Source: JAMDCX01 sp049977145
GTDB lineage: Bacteria > Planctomycetota > Phycisphaerae > WQYP01
Reading direction: 5' to 3'
Assembly (NCBI GenBank): GCA_049977145.1
Contig: JBMFGW010000002.1
Coordinates: 14,812-78,811 of the forward strand
DNA: 64,000 nt
Numbering within the stretch: the first letter of the stretch is position 1; each line of letters begins with the position of its first letter. The notes beneath the pieces were generated by a model, which saw only the letters and a list, made by a program, of their open reading frames with translations, searched no databases and had not been told where the DNA came from. Shown here piece by piece: positions 1 to 9,132 of the stretch. The position numbers and the translations under genes are program-made.

Positions 1-309
1 GGCATTCGGATCGGAATTCAGGACCATATAACAGGTAATCGCCGACGTACTTTCCGAACTTGTAGCCGACATGTAATCAATATTCGGAGCCTGCGCTATG
101 GCCTGTTCCAGCCGTGAGGTGATATACGCCTGCACTTCGGCGGGATCCGCACCGGGATAAGCGGTAGTGACCGTTACAATAGTGCTGGTAATCGTAGGAT
201 ATTCCTGCGTAGTCATGCTCAACCACGCGCGCAACCCCAGCACCAGAATCACCAGATTGATCGCGCTGGCCAATACCCAACGCTTGATAAATAAGTCTGT
301 GAATTTCAT
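1..309 (-). CDS. RND multidrug efflux permease, N-terminal fragment (AcrB/MexB type)
   Basis: Only the first 103 codons are inside the window; the gene runs off the left edge. The ATG at 309 opens a protein starting MKFTDLFIKRW, followed by one hydrophobic helix (about residues 12-30). The periplasmic start then has TTQEYPTITS and AYPGADPAEVQAYIT, which are hallmark segments of hydrophobe/amphiphile exporter RND pumps. It would sit in the inner membrane and drive proton-coupled export through the adaptor and outer-membrane channel encoded just upstream in the same operon. The gap to the adaptor stop codon is 18 bases. The frame is open to base 1. Substrate cannot be told from this fragment. 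Confidence 0.9.
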   Translation of the reverse strand, partial: MKFTDLFIKRWVLASAINLVILVLGLRAWLSMTTQEYPTITSTIVTVTTAYPGADPAEVQAYITSRLEQAIAQAPNIDYMSATSSESTSAITCYMVLNSDPNA

Positions 310-327
310 TAACGCTTAAACCTTGCC

Positions 328-1428
328 TTACGGTTTTATCTTGTTGCTAACCACGACCACCGCGCCGGGCCGTAATTTCACCTGCCCCGCCGTCACTACC
401 ACCTCTCCGGCTTTCAATCCGGATCTGACCACCATGTCATTGCCAATCTGATCGCCAGTCGTCACCATCGCGGTGCCGACCGTCAGTTCTGATTTTCCGG
501 CTTTGACTGTTTTTTTGACCAGATAGACATAATCGCCGTAGGTGTTGTACGTAATAGCCTCGGCATCCACCGCCAATTCCTTCCTGGCCACGCCGGTGAG
601 TAGATCAACTTCGCCGAATAATCCCGGCTTGAGCAGGAGCCGCTTGTTTGGCAGTACCGCCTGTACTTGGATATTCCGGGAGCCGACATCCACTTGCGAC
701 GAGAGCGCCTCCACTTTTCCAGTAAATATCTGCCCCGGATAAGCATCGACCGTTAATTTAACGGTCTGGCCAGTTTTTACATCGGAGAGATAATTCTGCG
801 GAATAGAGAAATCCAGGTAAAGCGGTTGCCAGGTATTAAGCGTAACAATCGGCGTACCGGGAGAAACATATTGCCCCAGGCTCACCTGCCGCAGCCCCAG
901 ATAACCGGTAAACGGTGCGGTAATCGCCAGTTTAGCCAGGGTCGCACGATCACCCGATACCTGCGCCTTGGTTTGTAAAAGCGCCGCCCGATTGGCATCC
1001 AAGGTCGCCTGAGCCGCGGCGCGATGTTTGATAAGATTCTCCGTCCGCAGCAGATTGGTTTTCGCCAGGAACTCGGCAGCCAGGTCGGCCTTCAGTTGTG
1101 CCAACTGCGTGGTATTATCAATCTGCACCAGCTTTTGGCCGGATTTGATCATTTGCCCGGAATGAAAATAAATGGCGGTGACATTACCCGATATTTGCGC
1201 TGAGACCTGCACTCCTTGAACCGCCGTCAAGCTGCCGACCACGTGAATGGACTCTGGCACCACCATGGACCGCACGTGGCCAGTGGAGACGGTGATCGGC
1301 GGGATAGGCATGTGGGCAATGGCATAGGCGATTTTTTTATTGATCGTGAGCTTGAAGTAAAACAAACCTCCAATCACCGCCAGAAAAATCACCAGCAGAA
1401 TGACAGAAATAATAATACGTTTCGCCAT
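328..1428 (-). CDS. RND efflux periplasmic adaptor (membrane fusion protein, HlyD/AcrA family)
   Basis: 366 residues. An N-terminal membrane anchor (about residues 3-25) is followed by the usual adaptor layout: lipoyl half (VQVSAQISGNVTAIYFHSG), an Ala/Gln-rich alpha-hairpin, the second lipoyl half (LAITAPFTGYLGLRQVSLGQ) and a beta-barrel (PLYLDFSIPQ, AYPGQIFTGKVEAL). It bridges the inner-membrane RND pump and the outer-membrane channel. I chose the ATG at 1428 because longer reading frames would run into the upstream channel gene, whose stop is at 1449, and because GAGG lies a short way upstream. It is the middle gene of a three-gene operon. Resembles MexA/MdtA-type adaptors; the cargo is unknown. 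Confidence 0.9.
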   Translation of the reverse strand: MAKRIIISVILLVIFLAVIGGLFYFKLTINKKIAYAIAHMPIPPITVSTGHVRSMVVPESIHVVGSLTAVQGVQVSAQISGNVTAIYFHSGQMIKSGQKLVQIDNTTQLAQLKADLAAEFLAKTNLLRTENLIKHRAAAQATLDANRAALLQTKAQVSGDRATLAKLAITAPFTGYLGLRQVSLGQYVSPGTPIVTLNTWQPLYLDFSIPQNYLSDVKTGQTVKLTVDAYPGQIFTGKVEALSSQVDVGSRNIQVQAVLPNKRLLLKPGLFGEVDLLTGVARKELAVDAEAITYNTYGDYVYLVKKTVKAGKSELTVGTAMVTTGDQIGNDMVVRSGLKAGEVVVTAGQVKLRPGAVVVVSNKIKP

Positions 1429-1448
1429 AATCTTTGCGGACCTCACGC

Positions 1449-3062
1449 TTACTTTCCAACTGCCGGCTGCGTCGTTGCAGGCCGGGTCAGGGGAGCTTTT
1501 ACAACTTTTGCCGGCGGGCGCTTCGGCACCGTGCGATATTCTTTGGGCCACCAGCCACCGCCCATGGCAACAAATAATGCCGCAGTATCCTGATAGCGCT
1601 GGGATTTGGCGGTTACCACCGCCAGACTGGACCGTTGATACTGTACTTGCGCCGTCAAGAGGGTGGTATAATCGACAGCACCCGCCTTGTATTCCCAGCG
1701 TGCCAGCTTATAGGCGTTTACTGCCGCCAAATAAGCCCGCTGGTCATATTGGAGTGTTTGCGCATCATGCTGCACCGCACGCAGAGCGTTGGCGACTTGC
1801 GCAAAATCATTGAGTATCGTTCCTTGATAGTCCGCCACCACCGCCTGCAGTGCTGCTTCCGCCGCCCGTTTGTTGGCCCGCAGGCTGCCACCGTCAAAAA
1901 TCGTCTGCGTCAAACTACCGGCCACCGACCAAATCAGACTGGACGCATCAAAGAAGTTCGCCAAACGTCCGTTTTCAAATCCCAGATCGCCCGTAATTTG
2001 AATCAATGGATACATTTTCGCTATCGCCTCGCCCACCTGCGCATTGCCAGCCCGCAGTTGCGCCTCGGCGGACAAAATATCCGGCCGCTGGTGCACCAGC
2101 GAAGAAGGTAACGTCACGGGCAATGTAACCGGCAGTTTCAGCTGATTCAAGTTGAGATTGGGAATCCTCGCCTGCGACGGAATCCGCCCCAGCAATACCG
2201 CCAAGGCGTGCCGTGCCGCGGCAAGCGACTGTTCCAACGGCGGTAATGTCGCCTGCGTGGCGGCCACCTGACTTTCCTGATTTACCACGTCCAGATAGGT
2301 CACAGCCCCCAAACGATACTGCTGTTTGACAATCTTCAGAATGTTCATTTCTCCGCCGATCAACGTGCGTGTGGTTTTTACCTGCGCGTTCAGCGATGCG
2401 ACCTCTATGGCCGTGGTGACGGTGTTGCCCTCCAACGTCAGATACGCTTCCTGCAGGGCATAACGTTGTTGATCTTCCTGGGCTTTAAAGGAATGGGTGA
2501 CCAGACGGTTAAGCCCGAATATGTCCGGGTCGTAACTGACCTGAACATCACCGGTGTAAAGTGAAAAGGTACGGGTTGGGCCGCCGAAACCAGCGCCGCT
2601 TTGCCGCTCCCTTTGCGCGGCGGTGGAAAGTCCAATTTGCGGGAAGAATATACCTTCCACCGATTTTAGATTTTCATGAGCCTCCCGCAGCACCGCTTCC
2701 GACGCCGTAAGGGTTGGACTATTTTTAATAGCCCGCAGCACCAACGCATCGACGGCCTTGGAGTTGTATAACTTCCACCACCTTGCTTCCACTTTGGCCC
2801 CATACGCAAAGGCCTGGGCCGTACCGGCGGCGCCAACGCCGGAAATCGCCTTGATTTTTTTGGGCCGTGCACCGACCGTGTAGGATTTTACCACCGGTTC
2901 TTTTGGCACTTTTAGCGCGGGTTCAAAAGAACACCCCGCCGCTATAAGCAAAGCTAGAGCGAATACCGCAGCATACCATGGACGACCAAGAGGAGGCGTT
3001 TTATTGATACGGGTGGAAAACAGCTTTAACCCCTTGCACGGATAGCCAAAAACATATCCCAA
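1449..3062 (-). CDS. Outer-membrane efflux lipoprotein (NodT/OprM family)
   Basis: 537 residues, the first gene of the efflux operon. The N-terminus carries a hydrophobic stretch ending in the lipobox LIAAGC (Cys about residue 44), so it should be lipidated and placed in the outer membrane as the trimeric exit duct. Two internal repeats of the TolC fold are visible, with family-typical segments such as ARWWKLY, LGRIPSQA, RPDILSAEAQLRAGNAQVGEA and FDGGSLRANK. A Pro/Thr-rich tail ends the protein. The ATG at 3062 gives a rather long signal peptide, but it lies only about 26 bases after the predicted transcription start, which argues for it. The operon order channel, adaptor, pump is a little less common than adaptor first. 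Confidence 0.9.
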   Translation of the reverse strand: MGYVFGYPCKGLKLFSTRINKTPPLGRPWYAAVFALALLIAAGCSFEPALKVPKEPVVKSYTVGARPKKIKAISGVGAAGTAQAFAYGAKVEARWWKLYNSKAVDALVLRAIKNSPTLTASEAVLREAHENLKSVEGIFFPQIGLSTAAQRERQSGAGFGGPTRTFSLYTGDVQVSYDPDIFGLNRLVTHSFKAQEDQQRYALQEAYLTLEGNTVTTAIEVASLNAQVKTTRTLIGGEMNILKIVKQQYRLGAVTYLDVVNQESQVAATQATLPPLEQSLAAARHALAVLLGRIPSQARIPNLNLNQLKLPVTLPVTLPSSLVHQRPDILSAEAQLRAGNAQVGEAIAKMYPLIQITGDLGFENGRLANFFDASSLIWSVAGSLTQTIFDGGSLRANKRAAEAALQAVVADYQGTILNDFAQVANALRAVQHDAQTLQYDQRAYLAAVNAYKLARWEYKAGAVDYTTLLTAQVQYQRSSLAVVTAKSQRYQDTAALFVAMGGGWWPKEYRTVPKRPPAKVVKAPLTRPATTQPAVGK

Positions 3063-3094
3063 TTCCCGGCTCTTCCGGGTGATTATTTTCAGGA

Positions 3095-3123
3095 AGTATA
3101 GTATTAAACGTCCGGCAGGTCAA
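3095..3123 (-). promoter_or_regulatory. sigma70-type promoter of the RND efflux operon
   Basis: On the minus strand TTGACC (3123-3118) is separated by exactly 17 bases from TATACT (3100-3095). That is five of six consensus bases in each box with ideal spacing. Transcription would begin near 3088, leaving a leader of about 26 bases before the channel gene at 3062. The match is read directly; activity is inferred. Confidence 0.65.
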
Positions 3124-3146
3124 ATTGTCATTTGAAATTGTCATTT
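3122..3146. repeat. Tandem 12-bp direct repeat next to the efflux promoter (operator-like)
   Basis: AAATTGTCATTT occurs at 3122-3133 and again at 3135-3146, a 13-base period. Each unit has the symmetric ends AAAT/ATTT. The first copy overlaps the -35 box of the efflux promoter, a position typical of repressor sites. No TetR- or MarR-type regulator gene is visible beside it, so the regulator, if any, is encoded elsewhere. Confidence 0.45.
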
Positions 3147-3350
3147 TGATGGTGATCATATTTTTTCTTCGGGCGATCATACAGATGTATGCCGATAATG
3201 CCGATAATGAGACTATTGATGGTAGCCGAACGCCGCCATCGCCGAATGAAAACGCAGGCGGGTAACGAATCCGTCTATGGAGACCGGGGTGGCCGATTGT
3301 GTGTCAAGGTGCAGTTGTTTTTATGAGACGCCGGCGGCGGAGGAATACTT

Positions 3351-6300
3351 TTGTACGCCGAGGGGAATGAGGTTTTATTTACAATGAGTGACCCGTTAAC
3401 AGCCTTTATGAACAGGCTGAAACACCCCACAAAATTTGCACTGGTAGGCTTGGCAATTCTGCTGGCCGTCACCATCCCCCTGTATCAACTTTTTGCCGCG
3501 CAGAGCGACAAAATCAGCGTGCTGCGTGCCGAGCTGCGGTGGACCCGTTATAGCCAATACCTGCCGACACTGATGCTGCTGCTACAGGCCCACGAACAAG
3601 CGGTTCTCGCCACCGATAACGGCGAATTCATCCCCGCCACGAATGCCATGACAACCGTCGGCCAAATTAACTATCTACTGGCCAAAGTTAAACGTGATAA
3701 CCACAGCCGCGCCCGGTCGCTGCACGTGCAAGGCTTGTGGTCCACTGTCATTAAAAATTGGAATCAATTACAAACCACCGAGACCGCCGCGGCACCGCAA
3801 GCTTTATCCGCCCAATACCGCCATGAATTGGGACAAATATGGAATATTATGCTGCTTGCATCAGATTATGCGAAACTGCGGCGCAATGATGATCCGGCCA
3901 GCATCGGGATGATAGCGGCTATGCGTACCGAGATACCCCGTACCATAGCACTGCTTAATACCTTGCGGGTTATCCTGTTGACTAGACCACATACGGCCGC
4001 CCAATCCGCGCAGCAATCATCCCGAATCCGCCAACTCGCGAACCGCCTTTACTGGGACAACATGACCAACATCGAGCATGATTTACGTTGGTCTGTCCAG
4101 TCGAATCCGCGGGTTTTTAAGCTTATGAACAGCCCGCTTTCCCAACTGCGGACGCAAAGTGCCAGCCTTTTGAAATTAGCTGCGGCGTCTGGTAATTTCG
4201 ATGTAAATACCCGCAGTTTGCTGCTTTTGACCATTGATAAAATGACGGCCAATATTTCACTGATTTCCCGGCTCTCCATATATTGGCTACAGAAGATACT
4301 TACGGCACAGCTATCCAATATGCGCTTTTGGATGGTTATCAGCAGGACCTTAACGGTCTTAATAACCGCAATTATAGCATTCCTTTTTATCTCCATGTAC
4401 CGCTCCCTCATCGGCGCCATCGTGGAACGCACCACCGCCGAAGGACATATTCGTCAGGTCCGTGATCTGTATGAGGCGTTAAGTCAGACCAACAGGCTTA
4501 TCGCCCACCGCTGCGGGCAGGAGGAGCTATTTGCGGAAGTTTGCCGAATTATCGTCCAACTGGGCCATTTTGATCTGGCGGCCATCGTGCTGCTCGATTC
4601 CGCCAGCGGGCGAATCCGACCCGCCGCCAGTGCCGGTCCGGCGGTGATCACTTACCTTAGCCGGATACAATTCGACGAAGATCGTGCCATACCGGCCGAT
4701 TGCCAGCCGGTGGCGGCCTGTATGGCGTCCGCACAACCCACAATTATTAATCGGATGAATTTTCTATCGCCATCGCGGAACTGGGAAATTGAAGCAATCC
4801 ACGCCGGCCTGCAGTCCGCCTCCGCTTTTCCGCTGCGCCGCAACAATACCGTCACGGGCGCTCTGGTAATTTACAGCGTGTGTGAAAATCGCTTCGACGC
4901 ACAGTTTACCAAATTACTTACTGAGATTTCCAACAGCGTCTCGTTCGCCATGGAGGATATCGCCCGCGACAATTTCCGCACCGCCGCCGAGCAAGCGCTC
5001 CGCGATTCTGAACAGCGCTACCACATCGTGATGGAAGGGGCCGGCGACGCCATTATCCTGACCGACGGCGATGGTCGGATTGTGGAAGCCAATCGCCGTG
5101 CCATGGAGCAGTTGGGGTACACCCGCGAAGAACTTATGCAGTTGCCAGCCACGGCGTTATTTCCAAAAAATCAGCGGGTCGACGCGATGGCACGTTATGT
5201 GAAGATTCTGGTTACCGGGCGCACGGTCGATTCCAGTTTCAGCGTCGTGCGTAAAGACCAGCACACCGTACCCATAGAGGCGGTAGAATCGCGGGTGGAC
5301 CTGCAGGGGCGACATTTCGTTTTGAGCATCTTTCATGATGTCAGCGAGCGGCAGGAAGCCGAAGAGCACATTCGTTATCTGGCCTTCCATGACGCGCTGA
5401 CCGGACTACCCAATCGGACGTTGCTCATCGACCGCATTGAACAGGCCGTTCGCGAGGCGCAGCGCCGCGCCAGCCTGGTGGGCATCCTGTTCCTGGATCT
5501 TGATAATTTCAAAATGGTCAACGATACCTTAGGCCATGATTGCGGCGATGAACTTTTGCAAGCCGCGGCCATACGTATCCGCAATACGTTACGCACGGAA
5601 GATACCTTGGCGCGGCTGGGCGGCGACGAATTCATCGTCTTGATTCCGGATCCGAAATTACCGGAGGATGTGGCGGTGGTTTCCCGGAAAATCATCGAAT
5701 CCATGAATGTACCATTTGTTATCTCCGGTGAAAAATTTCATATCACCTGCAGCATCGGTATGAGTATTTTCCCCCGGGATGGGCTAGACAGCGGCGCGCT
5801 ATTGCGCACTGCGGATGAAGCTCTGTATAATGTGAAAAAAGATGGCCGCAATCGCGCCACGTTCCATACTCCCGAGATGCATGAGGCGGCCTTGGATTCC
5901 ATTCGCATGGAAAACGATCTGCGCGAAGCCATCCGTCTGGAACAGTTTGTGCTGCACTATCAGCCGGTCGTCAATCTTCAGACCGGGCAAATTATGGGGG
6001 CGGAAGCGTTAATCCGCTGGCAACATCCGGAACGCGGGCTTATTTCCCCCTTGCGTTTTATTCCACTGGCGGAGGAAAAGGGACTGATTCTGGCGCTTGG
6101 CGAATGGGTGCTGCGCACCGCCTGTATGCAGAACCGCCGCTGGCAGCTCGCCGGGCTGCCCGTGGTTCCTATTGCGGTAAATCTGTCCGCGCTGCAATGC
6201 CGCGAACCGGCGTTGGAACAGACCATTCGTACGGTCCTGGCGGATAGCGGTTTAGCGCCTTCCCTGTTGGAACTGGAAATAACCGAAGGCACGCTCATGC

Positions 6301-6713
6301 AGCAAACCGAAACGCTGCGTAATCGTATGCTGGAAATTAAAAAACTCGGAATACGTTTCTCGCTGGATGATTTTGGCACCGGGTATTCCAGTTTGAGTTA
6401 TCTAACCCAGTTTCCCATCGACACACTGAAAATTGATCGCTCCTTCGTCCGCGACATGATGGATGACCCCAAAGACCTGGCGGTGGTGGATACCATCGTG
6501 GATTTAGCCGACAATCTGCAGTTGCGCACCGTAGCCGAGGGCGTGGAAAAAATGGAACAAGTCACGCTATTAAAACTGCTGGGCTGTCATTCCATGCAAG
6601 GTTACCATTTCAGCCCGCCAGTACCTGCCGAACAATTTGCCGCGTTCCTCGCCACTGATCAACGGCTGGAAAACATAAAGCCCGCCGCCGCCCCCGCGGT
6701 TTCGGGTTCGTGA
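3351..6713 (+). CDS. Membrane sensor GAF-PAS-GGDEF-EAL protein (cyclic-di-GMP synthesis/breakdown)
   Basis: 1120 residues. Layout: membrane helix at about 29-50, a periplasmic region of about 270 residues with no family I recognise, a second helix at about 325-350, a GAF-like domain (about 370-545), a PAS domain (about 556-670), GGDEF (about 678-845) and EAL (about 855-1105). The cyclase motif GGDEF (about 757-761) is intact and is preceded by an RTED inhibitory I-site. The phosphodiesterase motifs EALIRW, NLSALQ, ELEITEG, DDFGTGYSS and KIDRSFV are all intact, so both activities are possible. Start choice is open: a TTG at 3351 has GGAGG seven bases upstream, while an ATG at 3384 has a weaker site. 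The gene is monocistronic. Confidence 0.92.
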   Translation: MYAEGNEVLFTMSDPLTAFMNRLKHPTKFALVGLAILLAVTIPLYQLFAAQSDKISVLRAELRWTRYSQYLPTLMLLLQAHEQAVLATDNGEFIPATNAMTTVGQINYLLAKVKRDNHSRARSLHVQGLWSTVIKNWNQLQTTETAAAPQALSAQYRHELGQIWNIMLLASDYAKLRRNDDPASIGMIAAMRTEIPRTIALLNTLRVILLTRPHTAAQSAQQSSRIRQLANRLYWDNMTNIEHDLRWSVQSNPRVFKLMNSPLSQLRTQSASLLKLAAASGNFDVNTRSLLLLTIDKMTANISLISRLSIYWLQKILTAQLSNMRFWMVISRTLTVLITAIIAFLFISMYRSLIGAIVERTTAEGHIRQVRDLYEALSQTNRLIAHRCGQEELFAEVCRIIVQLGHFDLAAIVLLDSASGRIRPAASAGPAVITYLSRIQFDEDRAIPADCQPVAACMASAQPTIINRMNFLSPSRNWEIEAIHAGLQSASAFPLRRNNTVTGALVIYSVCENRFDAQFTKLLTEISNSVSFAMEDIARDNFRTAAEQALRDSEQRYHIVMEGAGDAIILTDGDGRIVEANRRAMEQLGYTREELMQLPATALFPKNQRVDAMARYVKILVTGRTVDSSFSVVRKDQHTVPIEAVESRVDLQGRHFVLSIFHDVSERQEAEEHIRYLAFHDALTGLPNRTLLIDRIEQAVREAQRRASLVGILFLDLDNFKMVNDTLGHDCGDELLQAAAIRIRNTLRTEDTLARLGGDEFIVLIPDPKLPEDVAVVSRKIIESMNVPFVISGEKFHITCSIGMSIFPRDGLDSGALLRTADEALYNVKKDGRNRATFHTPEMHEAALDSIRMENDLREAIRLEQFVLHYQPVVNLQTGQIMGAEALIRWQHPERGLISPLRFIPLAEEKGLILALGEWVLRTACMQNRRWQLAGLPVVPIAVNLSALQCREPALEQTIRTVLADSGLAPSLLELEITEGTLMQQTETLRNRMLEIKKLGIRFSLDDFGTGYSSLSYLTQFPIDTLKIDRSFVRDMMDDPKDLAVVDTIVDLADNLQLRTVAEGVEKMEQVTLLKLLGCHSMQGYHFSPPVPAEQFAAFLATDQRLENIKPAAAPAVSGS

Positions 6714-6723
6714 CAATTTGAGC

Positions 6724-8223
6724 TTACCGCCGGATCGACTTCCAGAAATCGGTCAACGCCCCGCCGCGAAACCATACCAGTAAAGCAGTGTAAATAAGTA
6801 TAAATGATAAACTGCCCGCGCCCGCGTTTTCCCAAGCCGGTATGGCCATATTACCGGCCAGTATACGCACGGCCAGCCACGGCAGCGCCGCCGCAGCAGC
6901 CATGGCCGCCGGAATAAGAAATAGCGCCGCCACATCCCGCCAGGTGCCGCCGCCGTAGCCGATGGCCAGCCGCACCAACAGCGGCGCGGCTGCGGCCCAA
7001 TACATTGCGACCATGGCCGCCAGCAAGACCGCCCCACCGCTCCACGCGGCGAAAAAAGCCAGGGGAATAAACAGCAGGGCGCTGCCGGAAGCCCATCCCA
7101 ACTGAAAGACGAAACGCCCTTGCGCCAGTAATAAATTCAGCGCCGGCTCCATGAGCAACATAAACGCCGCCCCTAATGCCAAAAATTCCAACGGTAGAAT
7201 CGCCAGCCGCCATTTGTCACCATAGACCAGCGTCAGCACTGGCCCGGCCAACAGCGCTTCCAGCACACATAACGGCATACCCAGCAGCGTCACCAGATTG
7301 GCCGCCCGGAGAAAGGCGCGGCTTTGCCGTTGCGTTTCATTTTGGATGCTGGTTAAAGCCGGGTACAAGACTCCGGCGGCATTGGTGGAAACAACCTGCG
7401 TTACCTGCGTGGATAAATTGGAGGCAAAAAAATAATTTCCTACCATCGTGATCGGAGCAAAAGCCCGCAGACACACCATTTCCGCAATTCGGTTGATAGT
7501 CACACATACCACCGATCCCAGCAATAAGCCGGAGTCGCCAAACAATTTCGGCCAGCGGTTGAAATGTGGTTCAAATCCAATATGCGTGGGGGCCGCGATC
7601 CAGAGCGCTACGGCCCGCAGGGCCCCCACCACCGGTAGTGGAATGACGAAGCTGTACACGCCCCATCCCGTGGCCGCCAAAACAATACTAAGTACCATAG
7701 CGGTGAGATTGTAGCCCAGGCCGATCATCGCCAGTTCTCGAAATCGCATATCTTTCGTAAGTCGCGCGGTCGGGATCGCAAATAGCGCAGTAATGGCGAC
7801 GCCGGGGGCAATAATTTCCATAATCGGTATTAACCGTGGCGCATGAAAAACCATGGCCGCATACGGAGCCGCCAGCAACATCAGCAGACCTGCCGCCAGT
7901 CCCAGGGCTATTTCCATCCAAAAGGCCGCAGTGGCCCAGCGGGCAAAGGTACGTTGTTTTTGCACCAAAATCTGTGGCATGCCGGATTTGCGGAGAATAT
8001 TGGGAATGGATCCCGCGGCATAAGCCAGACCGACGAGGCCAAAATCATGCGGGGTCAACAGACGGGCTAGAATAATCTGTCCAACGACGCCAAAACCCTT
8101 GGAAGCGAGCGTCTGCAACACCATCCAGACCGCGCTGCCGACACTGCGCCGTGTAAGGTGTGGCGCAGCGCCGTCGGCGGCGGACGGTTTTGGCGGGCTG
8201 TCGTTGGCGTGAAAATCCGTCAC
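6724..8223 (-). CDS. Polysaccharide/oligosaccharide flippase (Wzx-like, MOP superfamily)
   Basis: 499 residues, almost wholly hydrophobic, with about 12-14 predicted membrane helices. The N-terminal segment (SVGSAVWMVLQTLASKGFGV, then ARLLTPHDFGLVGLA) is typical of PST-family exporters that flip undecaprenyl-linked sugar repeats across the inner membrane. The gene converges on the GGDEF-EAL gene with a 10-base gap, and diverges from scpB. It stands alone, but Ugd and glycosyltransferases that could feed a surface polysaccharide are encoded within a few kilobases. The start ATG at 8223 follows an extended -10 box. Substrate unknown. Confidence 0.85.
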   Translation of the reverse strand: MTDFHANDSPPKPSAADGAAPHLTRRSVGSAVWMVLQTLASKGFGVVGQIILARLLTPHDFGLVGLAYAAGSIPNILRKSGMPQILVQKQRTFARWATAAFWMEIALGLAAGLLMLLAAPYAAMVFHAPRLIPIMEIIAPGVAITALFAIPTARLTKDMRFRELAMIGLGYNLTAMVLSIVLAATGWGVYSFVIPLPVVGALRAVALWIAAPTHIGFEPHFNRWPKLFGDSGLLLGSVVCVTINRIAEMVCLRAFAPITMVGNYFFASNLSTQVTQVVSTNAAGVLYPALTSIQNETQRQSRAFLRAANLVTLLGMPLCVLEALLAGPVLTLVYGDKWRLAILPLEFLALGAAFMLLMEPALNLLLAQGRFVFQLGWASGSALLFIPLAFFAAWSGGAVLLAAMVAMYWAAAAPLLVRLAIGYGGGTWRDVAALFLIPAAMAAAAALPWLAVRILAGNMAIPAWENAGAGSLSFILIYTALLVWFRGGALTDFWKSIRR

Positions 8224-8265
8224 ATCATATCCATTGCAGAACCGGAACCGGCTACTTTTACCATA

Positions 8266-8274
8266 ATTATATCA
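8266..8274 (-). promoter_or_regulatory. Extended -10 promoter element upstream of the flippase gene
   Basis: On the minus strand TGATATAAT (8274-8266) is a perfect TGnTATAAT extended -10 element. No good -35 box lies 17 bases upstream, which is acceptable for extended -10 promoters. It would start transcription near 8259, 36 bases before the flippase ATG. Confidence 0.4.
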
Positions 8275-8317
8275 TATTGACTTTACTCCCCGCCGGGTAC
8301 GGGGTAAATTCTAAGGG

Positions 8318-9028
8318 ATGAATACCGCGACGGAAGCAGAGTTGTCTTCTCAAGAGTTCCAGCCACCGGTGTCGACAACAACGCCGGAAGACCTGACCGC
8401 AAATTCCGCGGAAGAAAATCCGTCAGGCACGATGGCACCGGCGTCCGAAGAAGTGGTGTTGGCACCGGTTGACGGACAGGCCGTGGCCAATATCAGCCCA
8501 ACGGATCAAATGCCGTTGCGGCAGGTGCTTGAGGCGTTGTTGTTCGCCAGTGATGTGCCATTATCGGCGGCCAAGATCACTGAGACATTGGGGTTGGAGT
8601 CAACGCGAACGGTAAAGGCGGCGGTGGCGGAGCTTAATGAGGGGTATAACCAGCGGGAGGCGCCGTTCCGAATTGAAGAGCGGGCCGGGGGCTATCAGAT
8701 ACTGACTTTGCCGCAGTATGCGGAATATATTCAGCGGCTCATGCGGAAACGCGATGAGGGCCGACTGACACCGGCGGCCCTGGAAACGCTGGCGATCATT
8801 GCGTACAAACAGCCGATTTTGCGGGTGGATGTGGAAGCGATCCGCGGCGTGGCCTGTGGGGAAGTGATCCGTACACTGATGGAATACAATCTCGTTAAGA
8901 TCGTGGGGCGCGCCGAGGAGGTGGGGCGGCCAATGCTATATGGCACCACCAAACACTTTCTTGAAGTTTTTGGTTTAGGCAGCCTTAAAGACCTGCCCAA
9001 ATCGGATCAATTAAAAGAGCCGGCGTAA
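8318..9028 (+). CDS. scpB: Segregation and condensation protein B
   Basis: 236 residues. The conserved ScpB core begins near residue 65 (LRQVLEALLFASDVPLSAAK) and runs through two winged-helix units (LTPAALETLAIIAYKQPI, RGVACGEVIRTLMEYNLV, GRPMLYGTTKHFLEVFGL). ScpB pairs with ScpA and SMC to condense and segregate the chromosome. The first 60 or so residues are a low-complexity Thr/Glu/Ser-rich extension not found in most family members. The ATG at 8318 has AGGG directly against it, too close to act as a normal ribosome site, so an internal ATG (8432) cannot be excluded. scpA is not adjacent, unlike in many bacteria. Confidence 0.93.
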   Translation: MNTATEAELSSQEFQPPVSTTTPEDLTANSAEENPSGTMAPASEEVVLAPVDGQAVANISPTDQMPLRQVLEALLFASDVPLSAAKITETLGLESTRTVKAAVAELNEGYNQREAPFRIEERAGGYQILTLPQYAEYIQRLMRKRDEGRLTPAALETLAIIAYKQPILRVDVEAIRGVACGEVIRTLMEYNLVKIVGRAEEVGRPMLYGTTKHFLEVFGLGSLKDLPKSDQLKEPA

Positions 9029-9132
9029 CACAATGAGGTAGCGGTATTGGGATGCTGTTTCTGGCGTCTAACTGGGTAGAATCGGGCGTATTACGCGCAG
9101 GTAATTGACGCGAATTTGGGATACAAAACTTT

